A DNA stretch of 64,000 bases from Datisca glomerata (lineage: Eukaryota; Streptophyta; Magnoliopsida; Cucurbitales; Datiscaceae). The stretch covers positions 372,001 through 436,000 of the forward strand of contig QANY01008725.1 of the NCBI GenBank assembly GCA_003255025.1, in the 5' to 3' direction. Positions 23,004-34,518 of the stretch are shown here, one piece after another (position 1 is the stretch's first letter; each line of letters starts with the position of its first letter). The translations under genes and the position numbers were made by a program. The notes beneath the pieces were generated by a model, which was not told where the DNA came from, searched no databases, and was given only the letters and a program-made list of their open reading frames with translations.

Positions 23004-23440
23004 TCATTTGTTCCTTTTAGGTTTTGCTACTTTAAATAATTCAGAATTATTTAACGGGCGTTCAATAGGTCTAACCATATACATTCCATTCAAAACTTTA
23101 GCATGACAATTGTTGAATCCATTCTTTGAAATAATAAACTTATTATTAGTTAAAGAAACTTCGAATAATTGTTTGTGTAAAAGAGAAAGAGAAATCAATT
23201 TTCTCGAAAATCCATGAATATAGTAAACATTGTTCAGAACTAAATAATTATTTCTAAAAATTAAACGGACTGTCCCCAATGCTTTTGCTGACATAAGCAC
23301 ATCATTACCAACTCTCATAATGACCTCGCCATCAGCCAACTCCCTTGACCAATCAATCATCTACAAGAAGAACATACATGGTTAGTGGCTCCTGAATCAA
23401 GTATCCATGATGACAAATAATATTCCACTAAACAAGCTTC
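23004..23440 (-). pseudogene. Copia protease and pre-integrase region
   Basis: WILDSGATNHVC (about 23410-23375) is the aspartic protease active site of copia elements. After one stop the frame continues as WSRELADGEVIMRVGND, LGTVRLIF, LVLNNVYYIHGFSRKLISLSLL and ELFKVAKPKRNK (23360-23004), the usual protease to GAG_pre-integrase sequence. Cleavage by this protease would release gag and integrase. One stop lies just after the protease motif. Confidence 0.82.
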
Positions 23441-23459
23441 AATTACAAGTAAATCATAT

Positions 23460-23921
23460 TTACCTTACTTTTTTTTAGCTTAGAGAGATACTTGTTATAG
23501 TTTCTCTTCCAATGACCGTTGATCCCATAGTTGAAACATTTTCTTATGTGTTCGTTGTCAACATTGTTCTCCTTGCCCCCAGCTGGCCTCTTGGCCTTCT
23601 TTTCATCATTATTCTTGCTCTTGTCCTTACCATTATTCTTCTTCCTGTTGTCACTACTAATAATTAAGGAGAAAGGTTATACTCGGTAATAATTACCTCA
23701 CTCCCAATGGTAGCCCCTGTGTCAATAATCCAAGTATTGACTGCAGGCCTCTCCTGACTTTCTTCAGAAAGAATAAACTCATTATGTTCATAAACAAGCA
23801 ACATGTTCAAGTTGGAGTTCCATCTTTTAGAGTTTTCACCATTCAATTTCTTAAGCGCATGTAAAGCAGTAATATGGTTGTTGATGGTAGACATAATAAT
23901 AACTGAAAAATAAACATACAT
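23460..23921 (-). pseudogene. Copia gag N-terminus, extra protease-like motif and zinc knuckle
   Basis: The gag start (MSTINNHITALHALKKLNGENSK, cut here to its key part LNGENSKRWNSNLNMLL) is followed after only about 50 residues by WIIDTGAT, a protease-like motif where gag sequence is expected. A Lys-rich stretch and a zinc knuckle then follow (about 23545-23500). The knuckle reads CFNYGINGHWKRNY, so two of its three cysteines have become tyrosines. Most of the central gag domain is missing. Confidence 0.7.
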
Positions 23922-23929
23922 AATTCAAT

Positions 23930-24528
23930 ATAATTGTAATAAATATTAAGAATTTGGAAAGTAAACGTGATGCATGAATGCAACATAATAAACACATAAA
24001 ATTAACATTTATTATTCCACGATAAGATAAACTAATAATTAATGTTCTGTCTTAGGGTCAGTCAGATTAATCTTAGCTGTCTATGAGACATTCTCATCAT
24101 TATTACTTAAAACTTAAAATATCTCATATTTTCTCTTATAACAATAATGTATCGCTTATTCGGTCAAGTCACAATTATCCACTAGAAAGCTTAATTGTGA
24201 CTTTGTGAGTGTAATCCATTATTTCAGATTCCATGACTTGATTTAGAAGATGCCGTCTTAGGGTCGGTCAAAAGAAAACTACATCACTTTGTCCTAACTT
24301 ATTAAGAAGTCCAACCTTGGTATTATTACAGCTCAAAACCTTCCTTAGGGGGATGAAAATAAAGTCATCTCGAGACCCTCACTGTACTCACGGTATTATA
24401 CTAATAATGGAGACTGTAGATTATATTGACATGTCAACCTTCTTCCACTCACTCTTTTAGGATAATATATTTCTATTTTAACTAATCAATTAACTTCAAA
24501 TTAGTACTAGTTCATTTTTGCACGGTAG
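23930..24528 (-). other. Probable 5' untranslated leader of the copia element
   Basis: Non-coding DNA between the gag start and the plastid fragment. It holds two GTCTTAGGGTC(A/G)GTC phrases (24050 and 24258) and AT-rich spacers. No 5' LTR or primer-binding site is seen; the element is cut off at the petA fragment. Confidence 0.4.
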
Positions 24529-24921
24529 GGTTATGAAAATCCACGAGAAGCGACCAGCCGTATTGTCTGTGCCAACTGCCATTTAGCTAATAAGCCCGTG
24601 GATATTGAGGTTCCACAAGTTATACCTCCTGATACTGTATTTGAAGCAGTTGTTCGAATTCCTTATGATATGCAACTGAAACAAGTTCTTGCGAATGGTA
24701 AAACGAGAGCTTTAAATATGAGAGTTGTTCTTATTTCACCTGAGGGGTTTGAATTAGCCCCCCCGATCAGATTTCGCCCGAGATTAAAGAAAAGATAGGC
24801 AATCCGTCTTTTCAGAGCCATCGTTCCACTAAAAAAATATTCTTGTGATAGGTCCTGTTCCTGGTCAGAAATATAAAGAAATCACCTTTCCTATTCTTTC
24901 CCCGGACCCCGCTACTAAGAA
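24529..24921 (+). pseudogene. petA: Nuclear plastid DNA fragment: petA (cytochrome f)
   Basis: About 130 codons of plastid cytochrome f are recognisable: YENPREAT, the haem-binding [18 protein letters not shown] (CxxCH), [30 protein letters not shown], then in other frames the [10 protein letters not shown] and [11 protein letters not shown] segments. Cytochrome f carries electrons in the b6f complex. The copy is a fragment from just inside the mature protein, with substitutions and a stop after 24798, so it is not a gene. Its edges coincide with the ends of two transposon remnants. Confidence 0.93.
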
Positions 24922-25250
24922 TAGCACTATGGGTGTGAAATTAATAGTTAATGTGGTCCGACGATGTCCAGAGCCCACTGCATGAATGGCCAAGGAATCG
25001 CCACGGTGTTGAGTTCTCCTTAGGCTGACTTTACCGGGGGCGCAAATTGCTGACACTTGTCGCACTTTCTTGTGTATTGTTTGGCATCTTGGTGCATTTT
25101 CGACCAGTATTATCCTTCGTTTAGTATTTTGTGGGACAAAGACTACCCTTGGTATGATTCCTGCACGCTCCTTCATGAATTTCCACCAACACATATTTGA
25201 CTTCTTTTTCCCTGAGGCACTTCAGATACTGTCCTGGAAAAGATCGCTTA
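24922..25250 (-). pseudogene. Tat-type Ty3 integrase, N-terminal part
   Basis: On the minus strand, across several frames, the zinc-binding HHCC end of a Ty3 integrase (CQ-type motif near 25060-25080) is followed by the segment leading into the catalytic core ([15 protein letters not shown] residues at about 24990-24960). It is truncated at 24921 where plastid DNA begins. It is the 3'-most surviving part of the Tat element whose gag lies near 39 kb. Confidence 0.7.
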
Positions 25251-25499
25251 TACAACGAATTATTAATTATGCAGTACCTGGCACTCTGCTGCTGAATTTT
25301 CCTTGTACGAACTTCATCTCATGGTAGGATCCCTTCTTTCAGGTAGCGAATCACATCATCTAGCCAGCTAGGTTCTTTTTCAACTTCCACTTCCGCTACC
25401 TATTTAGCTGCGATGCTTGGTCTTTCTAGAAATTCAATCAGTACATTTATTTTTCATGGGAGTTGTAGCAAAGATTCCAAATTAGCCAATGAGTCTGCA

Positions 25500-26270
25500 T
25501 GTCCGTTTTCTATTCTCGGGATCTAGTGGATTTTAAAAAAATTTAATTGTTTGAGCAGTTCTTTTGTCCGTTGCTGATAACTAATCATCCTCTCGTCCTT
25601 CGCCGATGACTAATATTGAATTACAAAAGATTTTTATTTCATTTACCTCCAATTCCAGTAACAAAAAGTTTCCCGCTATCAAAGCTTCATATTTGAGGCG
25701 TTAAACCCAAGTGAGATGGAGTGCTCAAGCGTAGCACCACTCTAGCTCCGGCTCCCTTATTGTTTGAGGCTTCGTCAACATATAACTCCCATGTTCCGCT
25801 TCCAATTGTTTGTTGTCGGTTTTTAGTTTCCTCATCGGTATCAATAGTAAAGTCTGCCACAAAATCATTCAAGACTTGTCCTTTAATTGATGTCCTCGGC
25901 ACGTAACGGATTTCGTATTGGCTTAACTCAATTACCCACTTCACCATTCTTTTACTTGCTTCAGGCGAATGCATGAGGCTTATAATGGGTGAGTCTGTCA
26001 GTACCTTTATGATGTGTGCTTGAAAGTAAGGCTTCTACTTCCTTGCAACCACCACAACGACCAGTATCAACTTCTTCATTCTCTTGTAACGTGTTTCAGC
26101 AGCCACCAAAATTTTGCTGACAAAGTACACCGAATTTTATTTCCTTTCTTCTTTCCCGATTAGAACGACACTAATTGTTGTCTGCGACACAACTACATAT
26201 AAGTATAAGGTTTCCTCCGAATTTGGTTTTGACAATAAAGGCGGAGTTTTCAAGTATTCTTTTATCTTGC
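25500..26270 (-). pseudogene. Tat-type Ty3 RNase H region
   Basis: MHSPEASKRMVKWVIELSQ and RYVPRTSIKGQVLNDFVADF mark the RT/RNase H connection of Tat and Athila elements; WELYVDEASNNKGAGA begins the second RNase H-like domain typical of the Tat lineage (25974-25687). Frames are broken on both sides. It adjoins the RT at 26281-26703. Confidence 0.8.
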
Positions 26271-26280
26271 TGAGAGCCTC

Positions 26281-26700
26281 CTAGCATTCAACGTCCCATC
26301 CATCGTGGGAATTCTTCCTCATCTTTGCAAAGAAAGGTTTACACTTGTCGGCTGATCTTGAAAGGAATCTATTCAGTGCTACCACTCTTCCCGTTAAACC
26401 TTGTATTTCTTTTCGGCTTCGTGGGAACTTCATCTCCATTATGGCCTTCACTTTATCCAGGTAGACCTCAGTTCCCCGTTGTATGACCAAGTGACCTAAG
26501 AATTTCCCGGCTGCCACCCCATAGGTGCATTTCCCTAGATTCAGCTTCATTGAATTTTTCTCAGAATGGAAAAGGTTTCTTCAAGGTCTTTGACATGATC
26601 TTCCCGCTTTTAACTCTTTACCAGCATATCATCCATGTAAACTTCCATGATTTTCCCGATTTGCTCTCGGAAGATTTTATTCACCAACCTTTGGTGAGTA
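26281..26700 (-). pseudogene. Tat-type Ty3 reverse transcriptase, C-terminal part
   Basis: The segment from the CACTA insertion site contains THQRLVNKIFREQIGK and VYMDDMLVK (the catalytic YxDD, about 26640), then LNLGKCTYGVAAGKFLGH and IMEMKFPRSRKEIQGLTGRVVALNRF. It is the continuation of the RT part at 34558-35137: the two join exactly across the CACTA element and its GCA duplication. Confidence 0.88.
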
Positions 26701-26703
26701 GCA
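26701..26703. repeat. 3-bp TSD of CACTA, left
   Basis: GCA before CACTACAAAA; the same GCA follows the right end at 34555-34557. Three bases is the TSD length of CACTA elements. Confidence 0.8.
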
Positions 26704-26899
26704 CACTACAAAAAATATGACATTCTACAGCTTTCAGCAACAAGGTTCATTATTTTCTCTTGTAGAATAGGTACATCAATTACATTTTAAGAAAGCCTAG
26801 TAAATCAGAATCTTGTTAAAAGGAAAAAAAATGGTGATGAAAATTTTATTCGCGCCTAAAAGAATAAAACTTTGCACCTCATCTCTTATTCCCTCATTT

Positions 26900-27680
26900 C
26901 AACTTTTAGATTCTTAGATAGAAGGAAACCAAGAGAGAAAGAAAACCCTAGCCCCATGCTTTCGCTGCCTTGACTCTCCCAGTCTCACTCTCGCGTAACT
27001 TCAAGATTCTCAGGTAAGGTCTGTCTCTCTCTCATCTGATTTTGAAAATTTTCCCTCTGCCTCCCTCGACTATCTTCGTCTTTCTTCTCTTCATAGAATG
27101 AAGCTTCTAATGGTCGCGAATGAGTTTCTCTATTCTGATTTCTGGTGCGAAGAACAAAGGTTTAATTTTGAGAGATTGTCTCTGTTCTGCAATTGTTTCT
27201 CTAGGGATAGGTAGGTTTGCTAATGCTCGCCCTCACCCATCCCCATTGCTGAGCTCTGCTCACTATTAGGCTACTGGTGAGTCTCTCTCCCTTTCTCTCT
27301 CTCTAGATTTATCTCTTTCTCTGTCTTACTCTATCTCGATCTCACAATCTCAGTCTCGCTGGTGGTTTTTTTTCTCTTTTTCTCTGTATGATAGAGTTAA
27401 GCCCTGAGCAATGCTGAGAGTCCTGAAAATTGTAGGGTAGGCTTAATTAGTCGCTGCCTTATATAGGTGTCAAGCTCTGGGTAAGTTTGTGAAATGCCTC
27501 CAATTTGTATGAAATTTTTAGGTTCAATGAGTGGTGTTAATAATGGAGATATGTGTTAATTTCTTGCATTTTTCATTACATTGACTCGAGGTAAGTATTG
27601 AATCCTTGGCATCTCGAAGTTGTTTTTCGATAGCTTAGATTATAGTAGAATCACTAGTTTTTTCTTTTGGTATTAATCAT
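26900..27680. other. CT-rich leader-like DNA inside CACTA
   Basis: Pyrimidine-rich DNA with exon/intron look: TTCTCAGGTAAGG (27010) is a plausible splice donor, and further GGTAGG and GGTAAG sites follow. It may be a captured promoter and 5' untranslated region or the element's own leader. I recognise no protein. Confidence 0.3.
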
Positions 27681-27839
27681 GAAAAGAAATGGTAAATTTA
27701 AAAAACATTATGGTGTTCAATTATGGTATTTGTACTAACTGCTATGCATATTCCACAACCATGCTTCCTGGACCATCCATACCAATATTGAGTCAAGTAC
27801 TTACTCTTTTCTTTTTGGCAAAGTATAAACTTCACTCGA

Positions 27840-28996
27840 AAAAGGAGATTGAGTTCTTCATGGGTCATGGTTATGCCTAATAGGTTTGATGGATTAGTGA
27901 CCCAAACCCCTTTGACTTTGAAGTTAAGGTTTTTGACTTCTTGATAGGCTTCCTCCATTGCAGTTGTTGTTATTTTGAAGTCGTTGGAGAGCTTGAACAA
28001 TGTATTGGAACAATTTCAACTCTAGTTTGCCATTTAATATCCCTGTCAAACCTGCTCATGGTGATATTTTAATGTTTTAATTAATGAAATACATGTTCTT
28101 TACTAAGGCATGTTTGGCAAGACTCTAAGTTTTCTGTTAACATTAATTTTCAACAATATAGTTAATTATTTTTGCCAACATTTTGGTTTAATTGTTTTTT
28201 TTATATTGGTTCCTATTTTTTAGTTATAAACAAAAAGAAAATAATAGAAGGTGATAAAATTGTAAGTTACCCTGGATAGTATGGCGTAGGAAGAAGAAAA
28301 GCTTCACCAGGCTTAGCCAAATAGAACATTAGAATCTCATTAGCAAAAGTTGCACCTGATGTGAGCATTAGCTTATTAGACTCATACTTTACTTTGTTCC
28401 GTTGAATTTTAGCCATGAATTCTACAAGTCCCTGCATAATTAATAAAAATTTCTAATTTTTAGTACTTCAATTGATAAGGCTTTACATTTCTCTTTTTGT
28501 GGACAAGAACCTACTAATTTCAGTACTGGTAAGCCATGATAGTCTTGGAAGGGAGCCAAATATTTGAACATAGATTCTCCATTTCTCTTCAACCCCACTG
28601 CTTCTGGGTTACTGGCTAGCCATTTCTCAAGAAGGTTAAATGAGAGGTGCATCAGAAAATAAAGATGCATCGTCATATAATATGAGTACAATATAGCTAG
28701 CATTCATTTAAATAGTGCCATAGACATTTTTAGTGCATAAAGTTCATATTTTAGAGTGACCTGATTTAGTAGCAGTAGAATGTGACTTAAGTAGTATTGA
28801 TATTTACATTGAAACTAAAATTAAGATTGAGATTCAGTTTGGATTTGAATCTGACCTGGTTTCCAGTAAGACCCATTTGAATAATTCCTGTAGAATTATG
28901 AAGATGATGATAAGGGTTCTTCTCGTACTCTTTCAACCCAAATATGTAGGAAAAGTCTTGACCACGTGAATTGCAAATAGCTTTTTTAGAAAACAT
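27840..28996 (-). pseudogene. Captured ACC synthase gene fragment (exons 1-4) in CACTA
   Basis: ACC synthase is the PLP enzyme that makes ACC, the ethylene precursor, from S-adenosylmethionine. Four exon pieces are recognisable. Exon 1 (28996-28856): [19 protein letters not shown] and [11 protein letters not shown]. Exon 2 (28646-28515): [19 protein letters not shown] and FQDYHGLP. Exon 3 (28431-28271): GLVEFMAKIQ, LTSGATFANEILMF and FLLPTPYYPG. Exon 4 (28051 to about 27840): FDRD-KW, VEIVPIHC and TNPSNLLG. Donors are GT at all three introns; acceptors are AG at two, but AC at the first. Exon 4 has a frameshift. The catalytic lysine region is absent, so the copy is inactive. Retained introns show it was captured from genomic DNA, not from mRNA. 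Confidence 0.88.
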
Positions 28997-28999
28997 GTT

Positions 29000-31520
29000 T
29001 CAATCAACTTACTGATCTTTTAGCTACTTATTACTTAATAACACACACATTGAGAGAAACGAGGCTTATCTTTTGTGATTTATCTGCACTGTATCTCTTT
29101 GACAAGTTCATGATCTGTTCTAAATGCTTCCAAGTTCTAATTCTGATTTGATTGTAAAATTGATGAAATCTTGGTTGCGGTGCAATGTGTTTGTATTTGA
29201 TAACCAATTTCTTTTCTCAGTTATGGGATGGAACATAATCAGAATATTGTGATTTATATAACAAATGCATTAATCATAAGAATATAGGATTTTACATAAT
29301 CATTAATGGGATGGAACATAATCAGAATATTGTGATTTATATAACAAATGCATTAATCATAAAAGTAACTTATTTTCCATGTTTGCTTTTGCTTTCCATT
29401 AAAATATTTCTTAATGTTTAGTTTTCTTGTTGACTTATTTGGTGAGGCAGCTGGCCTTTTCTTCTCTATTGCACATAAATTAAATCAAAACAACGATGTA
29501 AAAGACGTTTAGCTTGAAAGAAATAGAAAAAGAAGAAGAATTTTAGGTATTTGAACTAAAGAAAATGATACTCCATATAAAATTATACTCTAGAAGGAAG
29601 TGCAATGTGTTTAGATTCTTTTCAACAATTATTTCTTTCTTTCTTTTGCCATTTCGTTTTTCTAAGCATTCGGTTCCTAATTTTTACATTACCTTTCTAC
29701 ATTTTTTCATGCCTGTAATGAACTTCACCAACTACATTTTCTTTACATTAAATCATTGTTTAGAAATCCTGAAAAATCCTATATTCTTATAAGGCCCATA
29801 GGATACGTGGGCCAAGATTCTAAAGACCGTATTTCTGCATTGGAAATTTTATCATGATTCAATTTTCAACTACAATGATGGATGAAATTCATAACCGTCT
29901 AGTTCTATTGTATATCATATCACTAATGATGTTCTTTCTGTATCAGCAAGGCTCTTATCTCGTTAGATGATTCACTTAAATGGTTTTGAACATACAATTC
30001 TTATCCACTGAGAGTGACTTTGATTGGAAAATAAGTAAATGTTGTCTTTGGCTTTCTAGAGAGGAGCAGAGTGAAACTTTTAGTGTGCATTTGAGATTTG
30101 CATGGCCTAATTTATTGTCGTTCACGTCATTTGTTTTTTGGAGTTCTATTTTTATGGCCAACACTAATGAGTGATGATTGCTTCAAGTACTTTCCAAGCT
30201 GGTGCATCCATTATCAAGGTTTAAATAAGGAATACCTATCATGAAATCTATATACTCGCTCAGACGAAGATGATTAATATTAAGACCTTTATTGTATCTC
30301 ATAACAGAGTTTATATTTCTGGATGCTGCAACATGTCTTAAGGTATAAAATCTTTGTATTTACTTTTGGATTAATTGGACATTTAAATTGTTTAAGCCCT
30401 TGTGCATAAGTATTTTTAAATATCTTCAATCTGTTTGCTTGTAGGGAAAGTCGCTTGACATATTTGTGGTCAATTCTCTTGGATTTGGATTTCAAGTTTG
30501 TCATAGCCTGGCCTTTATGATTAATTGAAAGAATGTCATTCCTTAATCTGAACTCGTATAGCTAGTCTAAGAACTAATTGTTGAATACCTTCAAATTTAG
30601 GCTGTTTACTTCGCTAGGAGGAAACGTTTTAGAGGATTAGGGGTATTGTGCTTTAACTATCTGAAACTGTGAAGATATCACATTTAATCATCACAAATTC
30701 AAATGCACGGGTCACTGATAGATGGTAAGAATCATCTCCATCTTGTAATGTTCACACCTTATTGTCTGCCTGACTAGGAAGCAACCAATTACTGCTATGA
30801 CATGATAATTTATATGAGATGCCTCCCATTTAATAGTCTATGGTGTATCTTAATACCGAGCTACTATAATGTTAAAAATTTGTTTTTATATAATCCAAGT
30901 TGGGATGAGTCTCCATTGCTTCCACTGCTTTATGTTGCTATGATTTGGCTTTCAATATATCTGTGATCAATGTAGTGTATATTAGTTGTGAAAAATTTAA
31001 ACAAGTACAATGAATATATATTTTCTTTAAAATGCAGCATCTACAACACCTTGAGGCTTTTCAACATGGCATCAAATTTTGAAGATTTGAGTAGTGAAAA
31101 TTTGAAGTTATTTTGTAGCGTATATGAAACTTTTAGATGTTTTTTTAATAGCACATTGTATTCGTAGACTAAGTACTAATACTTTTAGATGATAATTATG
31201 GATGATACTTATGGATAATATTTTATGAAAATGAAATGATGTTTGAATGCATTTTAGTCTAGTAATGTATTAATTTTGAATGTTTAAATAGGTATGTAAA
31301 CATGTCCATATAAATTAATTGTAAAAAAATAGCATTTATAAAATGCCAAGAAAATCTCTGTACAAGAGGCATAATTTATAACAAAAAACTATATCAATGA
31401 GATTCAAAAAATATTATGGTATCTGATTTAATAGGATACAAAAATATATGTTAATATTAATTCACGAGAATTAAAAACACATGTTGAATAAAAGTAACAG
31501 GAGTCACAAAACCTCATTAA
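29000..31520. other. Unassigned CACTA interior
   Basis: AT-rich DNA without a gene that I recognise. Near 31020-31110 an AG acceptor-like site is followed by CATCTACAACACCTTGAGGC and an AT-rich tail with repeated ACTTTTAGATG phrases (31127, 31180), which looks like the 3' end of an element-borne transcript. Confidence 0.35.
29223..29362. repeat. Two-copy tandem duplication, period 83 bp
   Basis: ATGGGATGGAACATAATCAG and the bases that follow, about 57 in all, occur at 29223 and again at 29306, apparently without mismatch, separated by about 26 bp. The near identity points to a recent local duplication. Confidence 0.85.
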
Positions 31521-31674
31521 ACAACGTTCTACATGAGTCAAAAAATCCTGTGAAAAGTGAGATACCCCAGGGGCCTACACAGGAGGCGTCGCGCCTCGTG
31601 AAAAATGCAGACTTTTAATATGAGAAGTTGTCACAGGCGGCGCATGATCCCTATGGATTACTTTTCACGGGGAT

Positions 31675-31679
31675 ATATG
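31675..31679. repeat. TSD candidate of solo LTR, left
   Basis: ATATG before TGTAATATCCC; ATTTG follows the right end at 34519-34523, a 4 of 5 match. Confidence 0.5.
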
Positions 31680-34518
31680 TGTAATATCCCAACCCTTCGT
31701 AAATGGGTATTTTTGTAAAATTGATTTAAAAGATAAAGTGAATTTAAAATTTGATTTTTTAAAACGTGATTATTTGTAATTTTGGTAAAATAATTTTAAT
31801 TATATATGGTTTAGTTTAAATTTCAATTATTCAATTTTTAAAGAGTTTTAATTTATATTATAAAATTTTAACTCACTCACACCATATGTTTATGTATACC
31901 CTAGTATTACCCTAACCCTATTTTATCATTGATTAGGCAATCTCAACCCTCAATTGAAAATCACTCACACTACATGCATATACAACCTAAACAAACCTTT
32001 AACCTATTATATATATATATATATTCCAAAACAACTTCTTCTCTCCCAGCTCTCTCCTCCCCCTCGCAGCCTCTCCTCCCCCGCGCAGCCACTTGCAGGC
32101 CAGCAATTATTCTCCTTCGTTGGTCTCTCTAATTGAATTTAGGTAATCTTCTTCTCTTTCCTTCTTGATTTCTTTCTTTAATCTCCTTCTCTCTCTGTTT
32201 TTGTCTCTCTCTCTCTCGTCCTTGCTTCGTCTTCCTCTCCCTGTTTCTTCCCTTCTCCATTTTTCTCTTCTCTTTTCCTCTGCTTCTCTGTAACACTCTG
32301 TTTTTCTTTCCCTCTCTCCCTCTGTTTTTCTCTCTCAGTTATCCCCTTGTTCTTTCTTCATTCCCTCACTATTTTTTCCTTCCCCTCTCTGTTTCTTTCT
32401 CCTTCTCGTTCTCTTTATCATTTTCTCTCTCTCTGACTCTCTCTGCATCCTTCTTCTCTCTCTCTCCCCCTTTACTTCTGCCATCACCGGTGGTTTATCA
32501 CCGAGGCCCCCTTTCCCCTTCCCTATGTTTCCCTTTCTCTCACCCTTTGTTTCTCTCTCTCTGTCTTTCTCTACTTCTCTCTACATCCCTCTCTCTCTTC
32601 CCCTCTCAGATCCCTTCACTATTTTCTTCCCCTCTTTGTTTCTCTCTCCTTCTCATTTTCTCTCTCTTTCCCCCCTATTTTTTCATGCTTTCTGTTCTGC
32701 AACTGGGTCTTACACCCAGTTGCTCTGTTCTAAACCGGTTCATCATGAACCAAACTGGTTCAACTTACTCGAACTGGTCTGAACCGATCCATCAGATAAA
32801 ATCAAACCGGACTGGTAAGAACCATTTGACTCGAAGCTTTAACTTTTGACTCTGGACCCGATATATTGTTTTCTGACCTCGTTCTGACCGTTTTGCACTG
32901 TTTTAATTAAATATTTATTTTCTATTTTATGACATTAAAAATGTGTTTATATTGTTTCATTTCCAAACAATTTAGTGGTTATATTTTTTTTGAATTTCAG
33001 GTCATTAATTGTTTAATTCATTCTTCCGCTTCAGGTAAGTGGACTTATATAATGGTGTGACTCACGTTGTTATAAATGTATATGCTTTGTAAAAGTGAAT
33101 TTATATCGTAAAGTGATCCATGTGTGATAAATATATATGCTTGAGTAAGTGAAATTACATTGTAATGTGACCCACGTGTGATAAACGTAATATGTGTTAT
33201 TCTCATCAGTTTTAATTGTCTATAAGCATGTTACGTTCTTATATATGTTTGTGTAAATTGACTTATATAACGATGTGATTCTGATATTATAATCGTATCA
33301 TGTATTTATTATCCGTTTAAGCATTTTTCAATAATTATTATATTTGGTTAACACTTTGATAATTGATTACTGTTCAGTTATTAATGTGATTATTATGAGA
33401 TAAATGTCTGAGTATGACTGATTTTGCATATGTTATCAGGTTTGATTCTGTTATATGTATCAGTATGCATTATATGATTAATTATTGTCATATGTTGGAT
33501 TATGCAAGTTATGAGGTTAATTCATTCAAGTGGTAATTAAGCAAAATATGAACTTAAGCATGACCTTTAGTTAACAAGTAAATCAGGACTGTTCACGTTA
33601 TGTTCTGTTAAACGAATGAGGTGTCATATGTTCATGCTTTCGTCACACATAGGGTGTCATCTGTTCATGTTTTGGTCATTCATTGAGTATCATCTGTAAA
33701 TATTTTCCGTCACACATATGAGTGCCATCTGTTCTGTCATCCAATGAGTGTCATCTGTTTCATCGCTCGATGTGTGTTATCTGTTTCGTCGCCCAATTCA
33801 TCATGGTGTGTTTCAGTTAACGTGTGATCAGTTCTGGTTAGGTTGTTAACTAGAGGATATGACAAGTCAAGATATGATTAAGATTGTTAAATGATTCTAT
33901 TTGAGGCACGTGTTATTTGCGTGTTATGTTAAGCCATGTCATGATCAAGTACGTTATTTTATTTCATTTATGATATAGGTCAAGTTCAATTATGTTATGT
34001 CATGATTGCATTTATGACATATGGATGCATGTTATTATGTGAGTTTGCTTACTGAGTATTTTAAAATACTCATTCCCCGAGAGTTATTTATGATGCAGGT
34101 GGTGATGACGAGTAGCATGAGTGAGAGACTGCCATAACCTGTTAGATCAGAGAAATTTTTGTGTTCAGTTTATGATTTGATTTAAACTTAGGAAAACGTT
34201 TTCTGTTAAACTTGGTTATTCAAGTAGTTTAGTTTACGTTATGATTTTCTACGAACTATGATGAGTGAACGTTTCATGAATTATGGATTTCAAGTTTTGA
34301 CTTTATTTCAGAATATAATTCAATTTTTCGAGGATTTATTAATTATGCATTTAAGACACTTAATGCTTCCGCTATTTAAGGTCAAAGGTTTTCCATCATG
34401 GGTAAATTAAGAATTTTCAATTTGGGAATTTTCTCAAAATTAGGGTTTGTTTCAAATTGGAGATTTCAAAATTGTGAAATTACACGTATGTTTAACCGTG
34501 AGGGATCGGGGCGTTACA
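31680..34518. mobile_element. Candidate long solo LTR (2,839 bp) inside CACTA
   Basis: The stretch begins TGTAATATCCCAACC and ends GGATCGGGGCGTTACA, the terminal pattern TGTAA...TTACA of several plant Ty3 LTR families, and is flanked by a near 5-bp duplication. Inside are a leader-like CT-rich block (32040-32680), TATATATATA at 32010-32025, and a short ATTTATGATGCAGGTGGTGATGACGAG passage (34086-34113, cut here into key parts) reminiscent of LTR 3' regions. No gag or pol is present. It could also be a non-autonomous element of another kind. Confidence 0.5.
33600..33800. repeat. Short tandem repeats of GTGTCATCTGTT
   Basis: The phrase (A/G)(G/A)(T/G)GTCAT(A/C)TGTT(C/T) followed by a (C/T)GTC(A/G) motif recurs at about 33620, 33653, 33685, 33720, 33745 and 33773 with spacing near 30 bp. 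Confidence 0.55.

Noticed and set aside
24529..24921. Cytochrome f as a functional gene, or the window being plastid DNA
   Set aside because: Only an internal piece of petA is present, with a stop and substitutions, and it is surrounded by nuclear retrotransposons.
32490..32849. 119-codon frame rich in Ser, Leu, Pro and Phe
   Set aside because: It lies in a CT-repeat tract, where long open frames arise by composition; no domain.
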